From Oligoflexia bacterium (lineage in GTDB: Bacteria > Bdellovibrionota_C > UBA2361 > JBGSMV01): DNA of 64,000 nt. The stretch lies in NCBI GenBank assembly GCA_019694515.1, contig JAIBBU010000003.1, positions 124,001 to 188,000 of the forward strand, written 5' to 3'. Positions 53,167 to 61,820 of the stretch are shown here, in pieces. Position numbers and translations under genes: made by a program. A model generated the notes under the pieces. That model did no database searches and was not told the DNA's origin. It worked only from the letters and a program-made list of their open reading frames with translations. How positions within the stretch are numbered: the stretch's first letter is position 1; each line of letters begins with the position of its first letter.

Positions 53167-54894
53167 ATGATGATCGTGGTTGTGCTTCTCGCGTGTGTGA
53201 TCAATGCGCTAGCTGTAAGACAGCTGCATCTGCGGATAATGCCTCAAAATTCGCTGCAAGGCTCGCTGTCGGGGTGGGAGGCCTGGAGCAAAGCTGCGCA
53301 GGGGCTGGTATTAAGCGAATCCTACCTGGCCTTGCTGGCCCTCGGACCGTTATTTCTAATCTTTTGGGCACTGTGCGGACTTAACTTTGCGGCGCTTTTC
53401 GTGCTGGGGGCAGCGTTGCTGCTGCTTTTTTCTTGGTGGCTGATTGCGGCTATCCGACCTCATTTAGCGGCATTGATTTCAAGCTGCAGCCAGCAGCGCG
53501 AGGAGGAAACCGCCGCACTGTTGCTGGATCACCTGCTTGCCGCAGGCCTGAGCGGCGAGGTGGTGGTTGGAATTGGTCTTCTCTGCACCTTGCTTGGTGA
53601 GATTCTCGGATTAGACCGCCTTACCACAATTTCGGCCCTCAGCTTGGGAATGCTGATGTCGCTCGCCGGGATCGCCATTTTCCGTGAAACATTGGCAGCG
53701 GAGCGCGGGTCGGCTGCGCTGAATGAAAGTGTGTTGGTCCGTAGCCTGAGTAATTTTCAGCGTCCTGTACTAGAGGCCGTGGTCTTAGAGAGTGTGTTGT
53801 TGGGGTGCGGCCTGCTAATTGCCTCCAAGTTTCCGGCCCCTCAGTCCGTTACGTTGGGTGCTTTGCCGATTTTCTTGCTATTGGTTAAGGCCGCGGCAAC
53901 CCTTGGGGCGCTGCGGATGAGTCAGGCCATGGTTGGTTTTCAACCGTTCCCGCGCTTTGAGCGTGCTCAGCACGTCGCAGCGGGGTGTGTGTTGCTATTA
54001 GTTGCCGCAGCCTCCCTCTTTAGCTCCGTGCTAACTCTGACCATTACGGCCGCACTCGGTGTCGGCTGGCTCTTAGCGCGCGGTTGGTGGTTGACGAGAT
54101 TATCGACTGCTTTGCATGTCGCCCCTGAGAATTCATCTTTTTGGGGCGCAGCCGCTCTGATCTTAACTCTGGCATTAATACCCGCGATCTTCGCAATCGC
54201 TGGGGGCAGTACCTTGGGCTTCTTTCACTTTGCAGTTTTCTTGATGGGACTGCTGGGGCTCTCAGGCTTTGATCTCGTCACACGCAGCATCGACGAGAGC
54301 TTAATCGGACTGGCATTAATGTCTACGCAGACCGGACAGACGGCCGCTGCAGAACCAGGACTCGTAGCGCTGCAGAAACAATTATCGCCCGTCGGCGCAG
54401 CAGCGGCACGTCAATGGTCCTATCTCGGTGGGTGGCTGCTGGTGCTCTGTGGCGTCTCAGCGATCTTAACATCGGGCGCAGAATCGCAGCTCCGTGCAAA
54501 TTTGCTGAATCCGAGCCTGATTAGTTTCCTATTACTGGGGGTCGCTGCCCTGGCGGCCTTGAACTCAACGGCAGCCTTAATCGCTAGGGGGGCCGCGGCC
54601 TCAGAGCCCACCGCCGATCTGCCGGTCCTCCCAGTTTATCGTCCATTTGACCCGGTGCTGCGAAACGCTGCGGCGATCATGGTAGGGGGACTGCTTGCGC
54701 TGACTGCGGTAGGATTGGCGATTATCAAGATTACCCCGGTGGAGCTGCTGGGCGCGCTGCTAATTGGTGGAGGAATCGGGCTGCTATTTAACGCCGTTAA
54801 TTACCTAATGGGGCGGGCCTCGGGCCCTACATATGCGATGCCGGCCCTTCTGTATTTTGGCTTTTGGTGTCTTTTTGGGGGCTACTTATTGTAA
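53167..54894 (+). CDS. Polytopic membrane protein, possible non-catalytic relative of H+-pyrophosphatase
   Basis: The 575-residue protein has about 14-16 hydrophobic helices and very few charged residues. Its order of segments recalls membrane pyrophosphatase (HppA): an N-terminal helix pair, a loop before a YLA-rich helix, then late segments GFDLVTRSIDESLIG, LQKQLSPVGAAAARQWSYL and FDPVLRNAAAIMVGGL near the end. The PPi-binding DxxxD-type acidic clusters of active enzymes are missing. If related, it is a degenerate copy. It lies between pth and rpsF, in the ribosomal gene block. AGGGAG precedes the ATG. Confidence 0.6.
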   Translation: MMIVVVLLACVINALAVRQLHLRIMPQNSLQGSLSGWEAWSKAAQGLVLSESYLALLALGPLFLIFWALCGLNFAALFVLGAALLLLFSWWLIAAIRPHLAALISSCSQQREEETAALLLDHLLAAGLSGEVVVGIGLLCTLLGEILGLDRLTTISALSLGMLMSLAGIAIFRETLAAERGSAALNESVLVRSLSNFQRPVLEAVVLESVLLGCGLLIASKFPAPQSVTLGALPIFLLLVKAAATLGALRMSQAMVGFQPFPRFERAQHVAAGCVLLLVAAASLFSSVLTLTITAALGVGWLLARGWWLTRLSTALHVAPENSSFWGAAALILTLALIPAIFAIAGGSTLGFFHFAVFLMGLLGLSGFDLVTRSIDESLIGLALMSTQTGQTAAAEPGLVALQKQLSPVGAAAARQWSYLGGWLLVLCGVSAILTSGAESQLRANLLNPSLISFLLLGVAALAALNSTAALIARGAAASEPTADLPVLPVYRPFDPVLRNAAAIMVGGLLALTAVGLAIIKITPVELLGALLIGGGIGLLFNAVNYLMGRASGPTYAMPALLYFGFWCLFGGYLL

Positions 54895-54977
54895 TTTCCT
54901 ACGGTTAGGTCTAGAATCGGGCGCCCAAAACTTAGTTAGAATTGAGCCGGTTGCGGTCTCTTTTTCCCAGAAATTTT

Positions 54978-55361
54978 ATGAGAAACTACGAGTCCATAGT
55001 TATATTTGATCCCACGATTACCGAGGAGAATCTCAAGAAGGAGATCTCCAAGATTGAAACCCTGCTTCAAGGCGCGGGTGCAGCGACCATCAACGTCGAT
55101 ATTTGGGGCCGGCGCGAGATTGCCTATCTAGTGGGCAAACATAAGCACGGGCATTTCGTCTCTTTTAGCTACAGCGGAGAAGATACCGAGCTCGCCAATA
55201 AGTTAACCGCCCAGCTTCGGCTGACGGAGGTCGTGATCAAATTTCAGTCCTACCGCACCAACCTTAAGTCCCGCAAATTCAAGGGACGTCCCGGTGGTAA
55301 GTCGGTTGGCGGCGATTGGGGTTTTGACGAAGAAGGCGATGAAGCCCAAGGCGCATTTTAA
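54978..55361 (+). CDS. rpsF: Ribosomal protein bS6
   Basis: The 127-residue protein starts at MRNYESIVIFDPTITEENL; an upstream TTG would add 12 residues of non-family sequence. GRREIAYLVGKHKHGHFVSFSY is a clear bS6 motif. A C-terminal Gly/Arg/Lys-rich and acidic tail of about 25 residues follows. In most bacteria rpsR (bS18, its binding partner) follows directly; here the next gene is rplI, and bS18 is encoded 20 kb away as an RRM fusion. Confidence 0.95.
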   Translation: MRNYESIVIFDPTITEENLKKEISKIETLLQGAGAATINVDIWGRREIAYLVGKHKHGHFVSFSYSGEDTELANKLTAQLRLTEVVIKFQSYRTNLKSRKFKGRPGGKSVGGDWGFDEEGDEAQGAF

Positions 55362-55415
55362 TTTCCCGGCGATCTAATTTCAGTAGCATAGGATGGCTAA
55401 TCTCAGGAGCATACG

Positions 55416-56006
55416 ATGGAAGTGATTCTACAGCAGGATTTCCCGGCACTCGGATATGTCGGTGATCGAGTTTCGGTGCGGCGCGGTTTTGCCCGTAATT
55501 TTCTTGTGCCGCGAGGGATTGCGGTAGAAATCGGTTCGCGCAGCGCACGCGAGCTAGCGCACCGCGTTCAGGGCATTAATGCTCACAAAGCCAAGCTTAA
55601 GCTGCAGGCTCAGGAGCAGGGTGCGAAGTTGGGAGCTTTAGCGCTGGAGTTCGTGCTTAAGCTCGGCGGGCAGGGCAAAACTTTCGGCTCGGTGAGCGTG
55701 CACGATATCGAGGTGGCGCTTAAGGAGAAGGGCGTTGCTTTAGATCGCAGACAGATTCGTTTGCCGGAGCAGATCAAGAGCGGCGGCACCTTTGAAGCGA
55801 TCATCAAGCTGCATTCTGAAGTTACAGTGAATATACCAATCAAGGTAACTGTAGAGCGCGTGGCCGCACCGGAGACTGTTGACGGTGGGTCCGAGCGTAA
55901 GAAGAACAAGCGCAAAGGTCGGGGACGTGCTGAAGAGCAGACCGAGGGCGCTTCCGAATCGCCCGAGGCGGCTGCCGAAACCCCGGCTGCAGACGACCAC
56001 AACTAG
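55416..56006 (+). CDS. rplI: Ribosomal protein bL9 with an extended C-terminus
   Basis: Residues 1-150 are bL9: MEVILQQDFPALGYVGDRVSVRRGFARNFLVPRGIA at the N-terminus, a long connecting helix, then VALDRRQIRLPEQIKSGGTFEAIIKLH. About 45 extra residues follow, a basic KKNKRKGRGR stretch and an acidic Ala/Glu-rich end. bL9 is usually about 148 residues, so the tail is an addition. AGGAG precedes the ATG. It is only 54 bases from rpsF, with no room for rpsR. Confidence 0.95.
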   Translation: MEVILQQDFPALGYVGDRVSVRRGFARNFLVPRGIAVEIGSRSARELAHRVQGINAHKAKLKLQAQEQGAKLGALALEFVLKLGGQGKTFGSVSVHDIEVALKEKGVALDRRQIRLPEQIKSGGTFEAIIKLHSEVTVNIPIKVTVERVAAPETVDGGSERKKNKRKGRGRAEEQTEGASESPEAAAETPAADDHN

Positions 56007-56165
56007 CTAACCTCCGAGCCCTTCACTGGAACACATCTTTGGGCTGTGGCGCTGAAGTGTATTCAGCTGCACTGTTTGGATTGTTTTTCCGGGCCTGCAT
56101 TGCGGCCGGTAGTGCGTAGTTTAGGCGTCCATCCGACATGTTCGACGCTGTTTTAGGAGTGCAAG

Positions 56166-56204
56166 ATGGGCGCGCTATTCCGCTCCAAGGCGCATTTATT
56201 CTAG
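56166..56204 (+). CDS. Possible 12-codon leader ORF
   Basis: ATG at 56166 with AGGAG about seven bases upstream encodes MGALFRSKAHLF and ends at TAG, 10 bases before the next gene's GTG, which itself has no clear ribosome-binding site. It may couple translation to that gene. Short length makes the call weak. Confidence 0.3.
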   Translation: MGALFRSKAHLF

Positions 56205-56214
56205 ACTGCAGCTA

Positions 56215-57120
56215 GTGTCGAGTCACAGTCAGCATATCCGGTCCCGCAGCGCTGCTGCATCACGTTCTTCCAAGTGGCGTGACACGCCGATCTTTTGGTG
56301 GCTGTTAGCCGGTCTTTTTGCGGCAGCGTTCGTGATCCCCTTTTTGTTTGCCGCTAAAATCCCCCAGCTTCTCGCGTCCAAAGCATCCGAGATCGCCAGT
56401 GAAGAGGGCGCCGATTCGCTCTTCCCCGATTCGGTTTTCATCGGGGGGGCGGACGCCCTCATAACAGTTCGCGAGTCAGCCGTGCTTAATCCGCCGGTCG
56501 ACAAAGATTTTCTATTGGTAGCATGGTTCAAGCTTCGCAACTTGCCGGCTAATGGCGACGACGTGCGACTGCTCTCGCATATCGATGATTCCCAGAAACA
56601 GCGCCCGGGGTACGCCATTGCCTTGGCACGGCACAAAAACGAGATGCGTCCAATAGTGTACTGGAATGCGGTCAATCAGCGCGCGAAATGGAAGATCTTT
56701 GATTCGGTCAAACTCAATCCTAAGAGCTGGTTTATGATTGCGCTTAGCTTTTACCGACAGCGCTACCTGGGAGTGCATATCATTGAATTGAGCAGCGACG
56801 GCAAAGGCGAACAACGGCTATTGGGCGGTTATGATGTGGGAGAGGCGGGGCTGCCGGGAGGTAGCGCTAGTCTGCTGCTGGGATCGCACGGCACCAAGTC
56901 GTTCCGCGGCAAAGTGGGCCCCTTTGGCATCTTTAATATCCGCGACCTGGGAGCCGATCTGAATGAGATTATCAAGGAATTCAGAACGCAACCCCTAAAG
57001 CTGCCATCCCGATTTGCTGACGCGAATGTAATGCTTTGGTCGGTTGACGGTCGCACGGACCAGAGCAAGAATTCACTTAAGATCACGGCGCCTTCCGAAA
57101 AGAAACGTCCAAAGAAATAG
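56215..57120 (+). CDS. Membrane-anchored LamG/concanavalin-like domain protein
   Basis: The 301-residue protein has a basic Ser/Arg-rich cytoplasmic start, one transmembrane helix (about 26-48) and an extracytoplasmic LamG-like domain. Visible features are VWSFKL-like strands (here LLVAWFKLRNLPANG), RPGYAIALARHKNEMRPIVYW, and GGSASLLLGSHGTKSFRGKVGPFGIFN, the usual last strands of LamG folds. It may bind a polysaccharide. GTG start without clear Shine-Dalgarno. It overlaps by one base the O-antigen-ligase-like gene, so the two are translationally coupled. Confidence 0.7.
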   Translation: MSSHSQHIRSRSAAASRSSKWRDTPIFWWLLAGLFAAAFVIPFLFAAKIPQLLASKASEIASEEGADSLFPDSVFIGGADALITVRESAVLNPPVDKDFLLVAWFKLRNLPANGDDVRLLSHIDDSQKQRPGYAIALARHKNEMRPIVYWNAVNQRAKWKIFDSVKLNPKSWFMIALSFYRQRYLGVHIIELSSDGKGEQRLLGGYDVGEAGLPGGSASLLLGSHGTKSFRGKVGPFGIFNIRDLGADLNEIIKEFRTQPLKLPSRFADANVMLWSVDGRTDQSKNSLKITAPSEKKRPKK

Positions 57121-58922
57121 TGCTGCCGATAGAACTTTTAGCGCTGGTCCTGGCCGCCGCTGCTCTTAAACCGGCGGCGCTGCTGCTGTTGTGCAGCGGC
57201 GCTATTGTCGCCGTCCTCTATTCCCGACTGCGCCGCGTCTCCTGTGTGCAGACTGCTGCTCCGGTGCTCGGTTTCGGCGCCGTGGTTTTGCCGCTGCTCG
57301 ACCCGCGCGCCATTCTGGCGTGGGGATTTTTCTGTTTGATTTTGCGGCAGCAAACCTTTAAGACCCTTAGTTGGGCCGCGCCGTTGTTGCTACTCGGCCT
57401 GATCTGGTCGACCGCGGGAGTCGCTGCCTCCGTTAGCACCGCCGATTGGCAGCTTCTGCGAAGCAATCCTGGACAATTTCTCACTTGGTACAGCACGGCA
57501 CCTGCGCCGGAGCTGCAAAATCTAGAGCTTATGCTCCGCTGGTTTCTATTGGCGGCGCTGCTTCCGGTACTCGCCTCAGATCGGGAGCTGCTCCGGCAGG
57601 TTTTGAGGGGAGCGTTGTTGGCCGTGCCGATCGCTTTAATCGCGCTGGTGTTGCAGCTTAACGGCAGCGCGCACTTTGTGACACAAAGTTCCTTTTGGGC
57701 TGCGCTGGGCCGCCCGGCTGCGAGCTTTTCCGATCCGAATGCGCTCGGGATTGGTGCATTTCTGCTGCTGCTGCTAACCCTAACGAGTGAGGCCCGAACA
57801 ATTGCGGGACGTCGCGGTAGTTTTGGTCTAGTGGTGTGCTGTCTGGCGTTAGGACTCTATTCGGGGTCTAGAAGCTTCATCTTTGGAATCATCGCATATG
57901 CGTTGATCAGACTCTGGGGCAATCGGCCGAAACAGTTTGTGGGTGGGCTGGCGATCCTGGTAGCAATACTGTTGGGATTGAACGGGCTTAATCGCGCGAC
58001 ACCTGAAGTGTTGCAAGGCTTGCGAGCTAACGCGCCTTCCGCAATCGTGCGGGTGGCAGATACTTTGAATTATTCCACCAGTCAAGAAGCGCTCTTTAGC
58101 CGTTGGGCATTTCTGCGGATTGCCGCCGAGATTTGGCATGCGCATCCGATTTTAGGTGTGGGACCAGCCGCATTCGCCGGATTGGTGCCGGTCACAGCCT
58201 CCAAGCTGGGTCTTTCAACGGGTCTATGGGCCGACAATCCGAACAATTTCTACCTTGGGATCTTAGCTGAGTTCGGATTGCTTGGGTTCTTCGCGCTATT
58301 TTTGTGCATGCGCCGTCTGGGTTTTAGCCCTGGTGCCGAGCCCGCGATGCGGGCTGGAGTGGGGGCCTTCATGTTATTACTGTTGTTAGGTCCGCATCTT
58401 GATTTCAACGAAATTACAGTTCTCTTTGCCGTGTTGTCTGGATTTGCGCTCACACCGCGGCCTGAGCGCGCGCAACTTACCGGTGCACCGTTCTTGTTGC
58501 TCTGCAGCGCAGCTGCGATCGCGACGGCGGCATGGAGCGGCCCTCGCGGACTCTATAATTGGGAGCCCGATGGTAACTCAGGCGTTGCTCGTTGGACGAT
58601 CTCGCGGGCCCGCACCTTCGTTGATTGCGGTGCAAATAATTCTGCCACGTTGCATTATCAGCTGCTTAATCCCGATCTTGAGCGTCGTCCTGTAGTTGTG
58701 CAGCTGAGTGTGCCGGGTGAACCTGCGCTGCAGCAGCTACATCGCCGCGCCGGATCGTTCGATCAGAGTTGGCGCTGTATTTCGGATCAGGCCGGATTGC
58801 CCGCAGCCATTCCGATCGACATATCTGTTTCTAGAATGTGGATTCCTGCGGCCTATAAACTGAGCTCAGATCCGCGGGCGCTTGGAATCAGATTGCTCTT
58901 CGACAAGCTGCCCCAGCAATAG
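57120..58922 (+). CDS. O-antigen-ligase-like (Wzy/WaaL superfamily) membrane protein
   Basis: The 600-residue protein has about 12 helices and the Wzy_C signature ADNPNNFYLGILAEFGLLGFFALFL near residues 370-394, after a large periplasmic loop. It likely polymerises or ligates a lipid-linked glycan. A C-terminal domain of about 140 residues, largely soluble, is additional. GTG start overlaps the previous gene's stop. The end overlaps the convergent HAD gene by 57 bases. Confidence 0.85.
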   Translation: MLPIELLALVLAAAALKPAALLLLCSGAIVAVLYSRLRRVSCVQTAAPVLGFGAVVLPLLDPRAILAWGFFCLILRQQTFKTLSWAAPLLLLGLIWSTAGVAASVSTADWQLLRSNPGQFLTWYSTAPAPELQNLELMLRWFLLAALLPVLASDRELLRQVLRGALLAVPIALIALVLQLNGSAHFVTQSSFWAALGRPAASFSDPNALGIGAFLLLLLTLTSEARTIAGRRGSFGLVVCCLALGLYSGSRSFIFGIIAYALIRLWGNRPKQFVGGLAILVAILLGLNGLNRATPEVLQGLRANAPSAIVRVADTLNYSTSQEALFSRWAFLRIAAEIWHAHPILGVGPAAFAGLVPVTASKLGLSTGLWADNPNNFYLGILAEFGLLGFFALFLCMRRLGFSPGAEPAMRAGVGAFMLLLLLGPHLDFNEITVLFAVLSGFALTPRPERAQLTGAPFLLLCSAAAIATAAWSGPRGLYNWEPDGNSGVARWTISRARTFVDCGANNSATLHYQLLNPDLERRPVVVQLSVPGEPALQQLHRRAGSFDQSWRCISDQAGLPAAIPIDISVSRMWIPAAYKLSSDPRALGIRLLFDKLPQQ

Positions 58923-59555
58923 TTCCGCCACCGCACGCAGCGAATCCACCACCGGTGCTCCAACTTTTTCGAGTCTCTCGGGGTGCTGCAGGCCATGCGA
59001 AACTAAAAGGCAATCGGCCCCCAGCAGCTGCGCCATTTCAAAGTCATGATCGGTATCGCCAACCACTAGGATGCGGGCACCTTCTACCGGAATAATTTCT
59101 CGGATCCAGTCTTCGGCCAGCTCTAGCTTGCCGTCGCCTAGCGGGTGCTGTTTGCCCTTGACCACATCGAAAAACGGCGTCAAGCCATGGTGCTGGAGCA
59201 TAAACCACAGCATGTCTTGAGGGTGGGCTGAGATAATCGATTGATGCAGACCTAAAGATTTTATGCGCTGCAGAATAGTGCGTGCCTGATCATGTAATGC
59301 GCACTCGATGCGGCGTTCAGCATAATCGCGGTGAAAATCGTGGGATAGCTGCGCATACTCCTCGCTACTCAAAGGCAGGCCCATTCTGCGAAAGAATTCA
59401 CTAAATGGGTGGGCTGTATGCAAGCGGTAGTGATCAAACTCCATGCCCGGGTGCTGACGCTTCAGAAACTGCAGATTCGCCAATTCGTAACAAAGCCGCG
59501 CATCATCGAGCAGCGTTCCGTTCCAGTCCCAAACTATATACTCGTATTTATTCAC
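58866..59555 (-). CDS. HAD-superfamily hydrolase, phosphoglycolate-phosphatase-like
   Basis: The 229-residue protein starts with the HAD motif I VWDWNGTLLDD. The nucleophile is D10; the usual second Asp (DxD) is N12, a variant seen in a recognised sub-family. A cap domain follows (about 20-85), then motif II IISAHPQ, the lysine and motif IV ILVVGDTDHDFEMA. The substrate is unknown. It overlaps the flippase-like gene by 4 bases on the same strand and the O-antigen-ligase-like gene at its other end. Confidence 0.88.
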   Translation of the reverse strand: MNKYEYIVWDWNGTLLDDARLCYELANLQFLKRQHPGMEFDHYRLHTAHPFSEFFRRMGLPLSSEEYAQLSHDFHRDYAERRIECALHDQARTILQRIKSLGLHQSIISAHPQDMLWFMLQHHGLTPFFDVVKGKQHPLGDGKLELAEDWIREIIPVEGARILVVGDTDHDFEMAQLLGADCLLVSHGLQHPERLEKVGAPVVDSLRAVAELLLGQLVEEQSDSKRPRI

Positions 59556-61594
59556 CTCGCTCCTGCGCGCATTAAGAGTTTGGGCCAGCGATTGTTAAAG
59601 GCATCGAAAGTCAGCCGTGCTACAACCCCAGAATCCATGGCTTTAATAAAGAGTTGATAGTTGGAATCCTCGTGCGAATGTTGATCGGGCGAGCAGGCGC
59701 CGAATAGCAAAAACTTGCCATCAGGGGTCATAGTTGGAAAGTATTCGTGTCCACGCGGCGCATCGCCGTCCTGCACCTCGTATGACCTGTCCTGCGCCGG
59801 ATTGTAGCCGTAAATCCCGGAACGCTCCCTGACCGCCGTGGTTGAAACCCAAAGTACGTCACCATTGTCGAGCCACGACGGCTCGCAACCATGGGCAATC
59901 TGAGACGATTTCTGGGTCTTTAAATCGGCACACCACACATTCCAACGGCCTTTTCTGTCGGAGGTGAAGCAGACCTGGCTCTGATCGGAGGACAAACGCG
60001 GCATTACGATCTGATATTTGAAATCTTTGGGTTTGAGCGGGAACAGCAGCGCCTCTTTACCGCTTAGGAGGTCAAAACTGTAGACTGATTCACGACCACG
60101 CTCAAAAAATATCTTGGAGCCGTCGCGGCTAAAAGTAGGGAAGGTGCCATCTTCCGTGATGCGGCGCTGCGTGCCGTCATTTAAATTCTTGATCCAAATC
60201 TCGGAGGGCGAGTTGCGCTGCAGCGAAAGCGCCACCGCGTAAGCAATAAAATTGCCGTCCGGCGATGGATCAGGGTACATCTCATGCTGCGGACCATCCG
60301 CGATCGTCTCGATACCGCTGCCATCAGGGTGAATTGTGTATATTCCGAAAGTACCAGAACGGTTGGAATCAAAGACGATCGTTCCCGGTAGCTGGGCGCT
60401 GATTTGGCTGCGAAGCTGCAGCTGCGCGGCGTCCGGCTGATCGGCGCTGAACTGCTGAAAGGACTGGGTATAAGGAAAGGTCTGATAAGCTAGTCTGCAG
60501 AGCAGCGCCGCGGTTAAACACACACCCAGCATTAAGCCATAAAAGGCAAAGGCACTCTCCCGCCGACGCGGTTGTTTAAGACTTGAGTCCTGCAGCTTGA
60601 GAAAGGGCAGCATCAAGACCAGCATCGCGCCAATACCAAGCAGGTAACCATAGGCCTGGGTGAAGATATGGTGAGAAAGGCTGGTGAGTTTCGCAATATG
60701 TTCCGAGAATCCGAGTAGATGAAAGACCAGGGCCCAGGCACCTTGATACACTCCGAATCCAGCGATCCCCGAGATCGGCAAGCTGGCGGCTAGCTCGGCC
60801 GCAAGAATGCCGAGAAAGACTCGGTTTGGTTCAAGCTGCGATAAGGTAAAGCCCATGGGCCTAAGCAGCGCATACAGGAACATATAGAGGCCGCCATACT
60901 TAAAGATCCGCACCATCGCCGACAAAAATAGCAATCTCAGAAATACGCCCTGATCACGAGTGCGGACGACCTCTGATTCGGTCAACTTGAGCTGCGCGCC
61001 CAAGGACGATTTGGTTCCTGCGGACAATAGCGGCATCCTTTCGATTAGCGTCGCGGCGATCCGAAAGAATTTTGGCAGCAGGAGAATCGCGATGCTGACA
61101 ATCAGCGCCAGGACCAAACTGCCGCCAATCAACGCCGGCACTGACAGCATAGTGCTGCCCCCGGTGATAAAGGCAGCCAAAATCACCAATGGCGTGACGG
61201 CTAGCATGTCGAAAACGAATGAATAGGCCCAGCTATTCAGCGCTGCCTGCATCGGCACTCCCAATCGAGTGGTGACGACTGCGACATATGCCAGGGTGCC
61301 GACTCGCGCGGGCAGCAGATCCGAAAAGAGGTTACGCACGAGTACCACCATGAACATCGAGAAACGCGGCGGGGCGTATCCGGAGAGACCCAGCAGCAGG
61401 CGGTAGCGCCAAGTTCTAAAGATATTCATGGTGAAAGAGAGCACCAAGAACATCAGAACTCCTCCCAAATCCGCTTCACGAATGAGGTTGAGCACCTCCC
61501 CCGGAGAGATTTGACTGAGAAAAGAGCCTAAGATGACAACGGTCAGCAGCAGGCTAATCAGGGTATAGAGAGAGCCTTTGAGTGAAATCTTCAT
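59552..61594 (-). CDS. Flippase-like (UPF0104/LPG-synthase TM) domain fused to a TolB-like beta-propeller
   Basis: The 680-residue protein has two parts. The first (about 1-345) has eight or so helices with the UPF0104 features NIFRTWRYRLLL, RVGTLAYVAVVTTRLGVP and ISGIAGFGVYQGAWALVFHLLG. The second (about 400-680) is a periplasmic propeller with TolB/PD40 repeats: FDSNRSGTFGIYTIHPDGSGIE, DPSPDGNFIAYAV, PTFSRDGSKIFFERG and PTMTPDGKFLLFGA. A helix connects them. The ATG at 61594 is preferred over a GTG 19 codons upstream; neither has a clear Shine-Dalgarno. Probably a lipid flippase with a sensing or binding domain. Confidence 0.82.
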   Translation of the reverse strand: MKISLKGSLYTLISLLLTVVILGSFLSQISPGEVLNLIREADLGGVLMFLVLSFTMNIFRTWRYRLLLGLSGYAPPRFSMFMVVLVRNLFSDLLPARVGTLAYVAVVTTRLGVPMQAALNSWAYSFVFDMLAVTPLVILAAFITGGSTMLSVPALIGGSLVLALIVSIAILLLPKFFRIAATLIERMPLLSAGTKSSLGAQLKLTESEVVRTRDQGVFLRLLFLSAMVRIFKYGGLYMFLYALLRPMGFTLSQLEPNRVFLGILAAELAASLPISGIAGFGVYQGAWALVFHLLGFSEHIAKLTSLSHHIFTQAYGYLLGIGAMLVLMLPFLKLQDSSLKQPRRRESAFAFYGLMLGVCLTAALLCRLAYQTFPYTQSFQQFSADQPDAAQLQLRSQISAQLPGTIVFDSNRSGTFGIYTIHPDGSGIETIADGPQHEMYPDPSPDGNFIAYAVALSLQRNSPSEIWIKNLNDGTQRRITEDGTFPTFSRDGSKIFFERGRESVYSFDLLSGKEALLFPLKPKDFKYQIVMPRLSSDQSQVCFTSDRKGRWNVWCADLKTQKSSQIAHGCEPSWLDNGDVLWVSTTAVRERSGIYGYNPAQDRSYEVQDGDAPRGHEYFPTMTPDGKFLLFGACSPDQHSHEDSNYQLFIKAMDSGVVARLTFDAFNNRWPKLLMRAGAR

Positions 61595-61820
61595 GCCACA
61601 ATATTTCGCAATGCGTCGGGCATCATAGCTGAAAGCGGTTATTTTGGACACCGCTTGTAAGTATCTGTACTGATCGGGGCGGATCTCAGAGCTGGGACTT
61701 CTGCCGGTGCAGCACTGCGTTAATATTGCGCTCGAACACGTTGGAGCAGCTTGGCGGCAGTTTAGGCCGGGCCAAACTTAGGACAGACCCTGTTTGCGTA
61801 TATTGTTCACGCGGCTTTGA

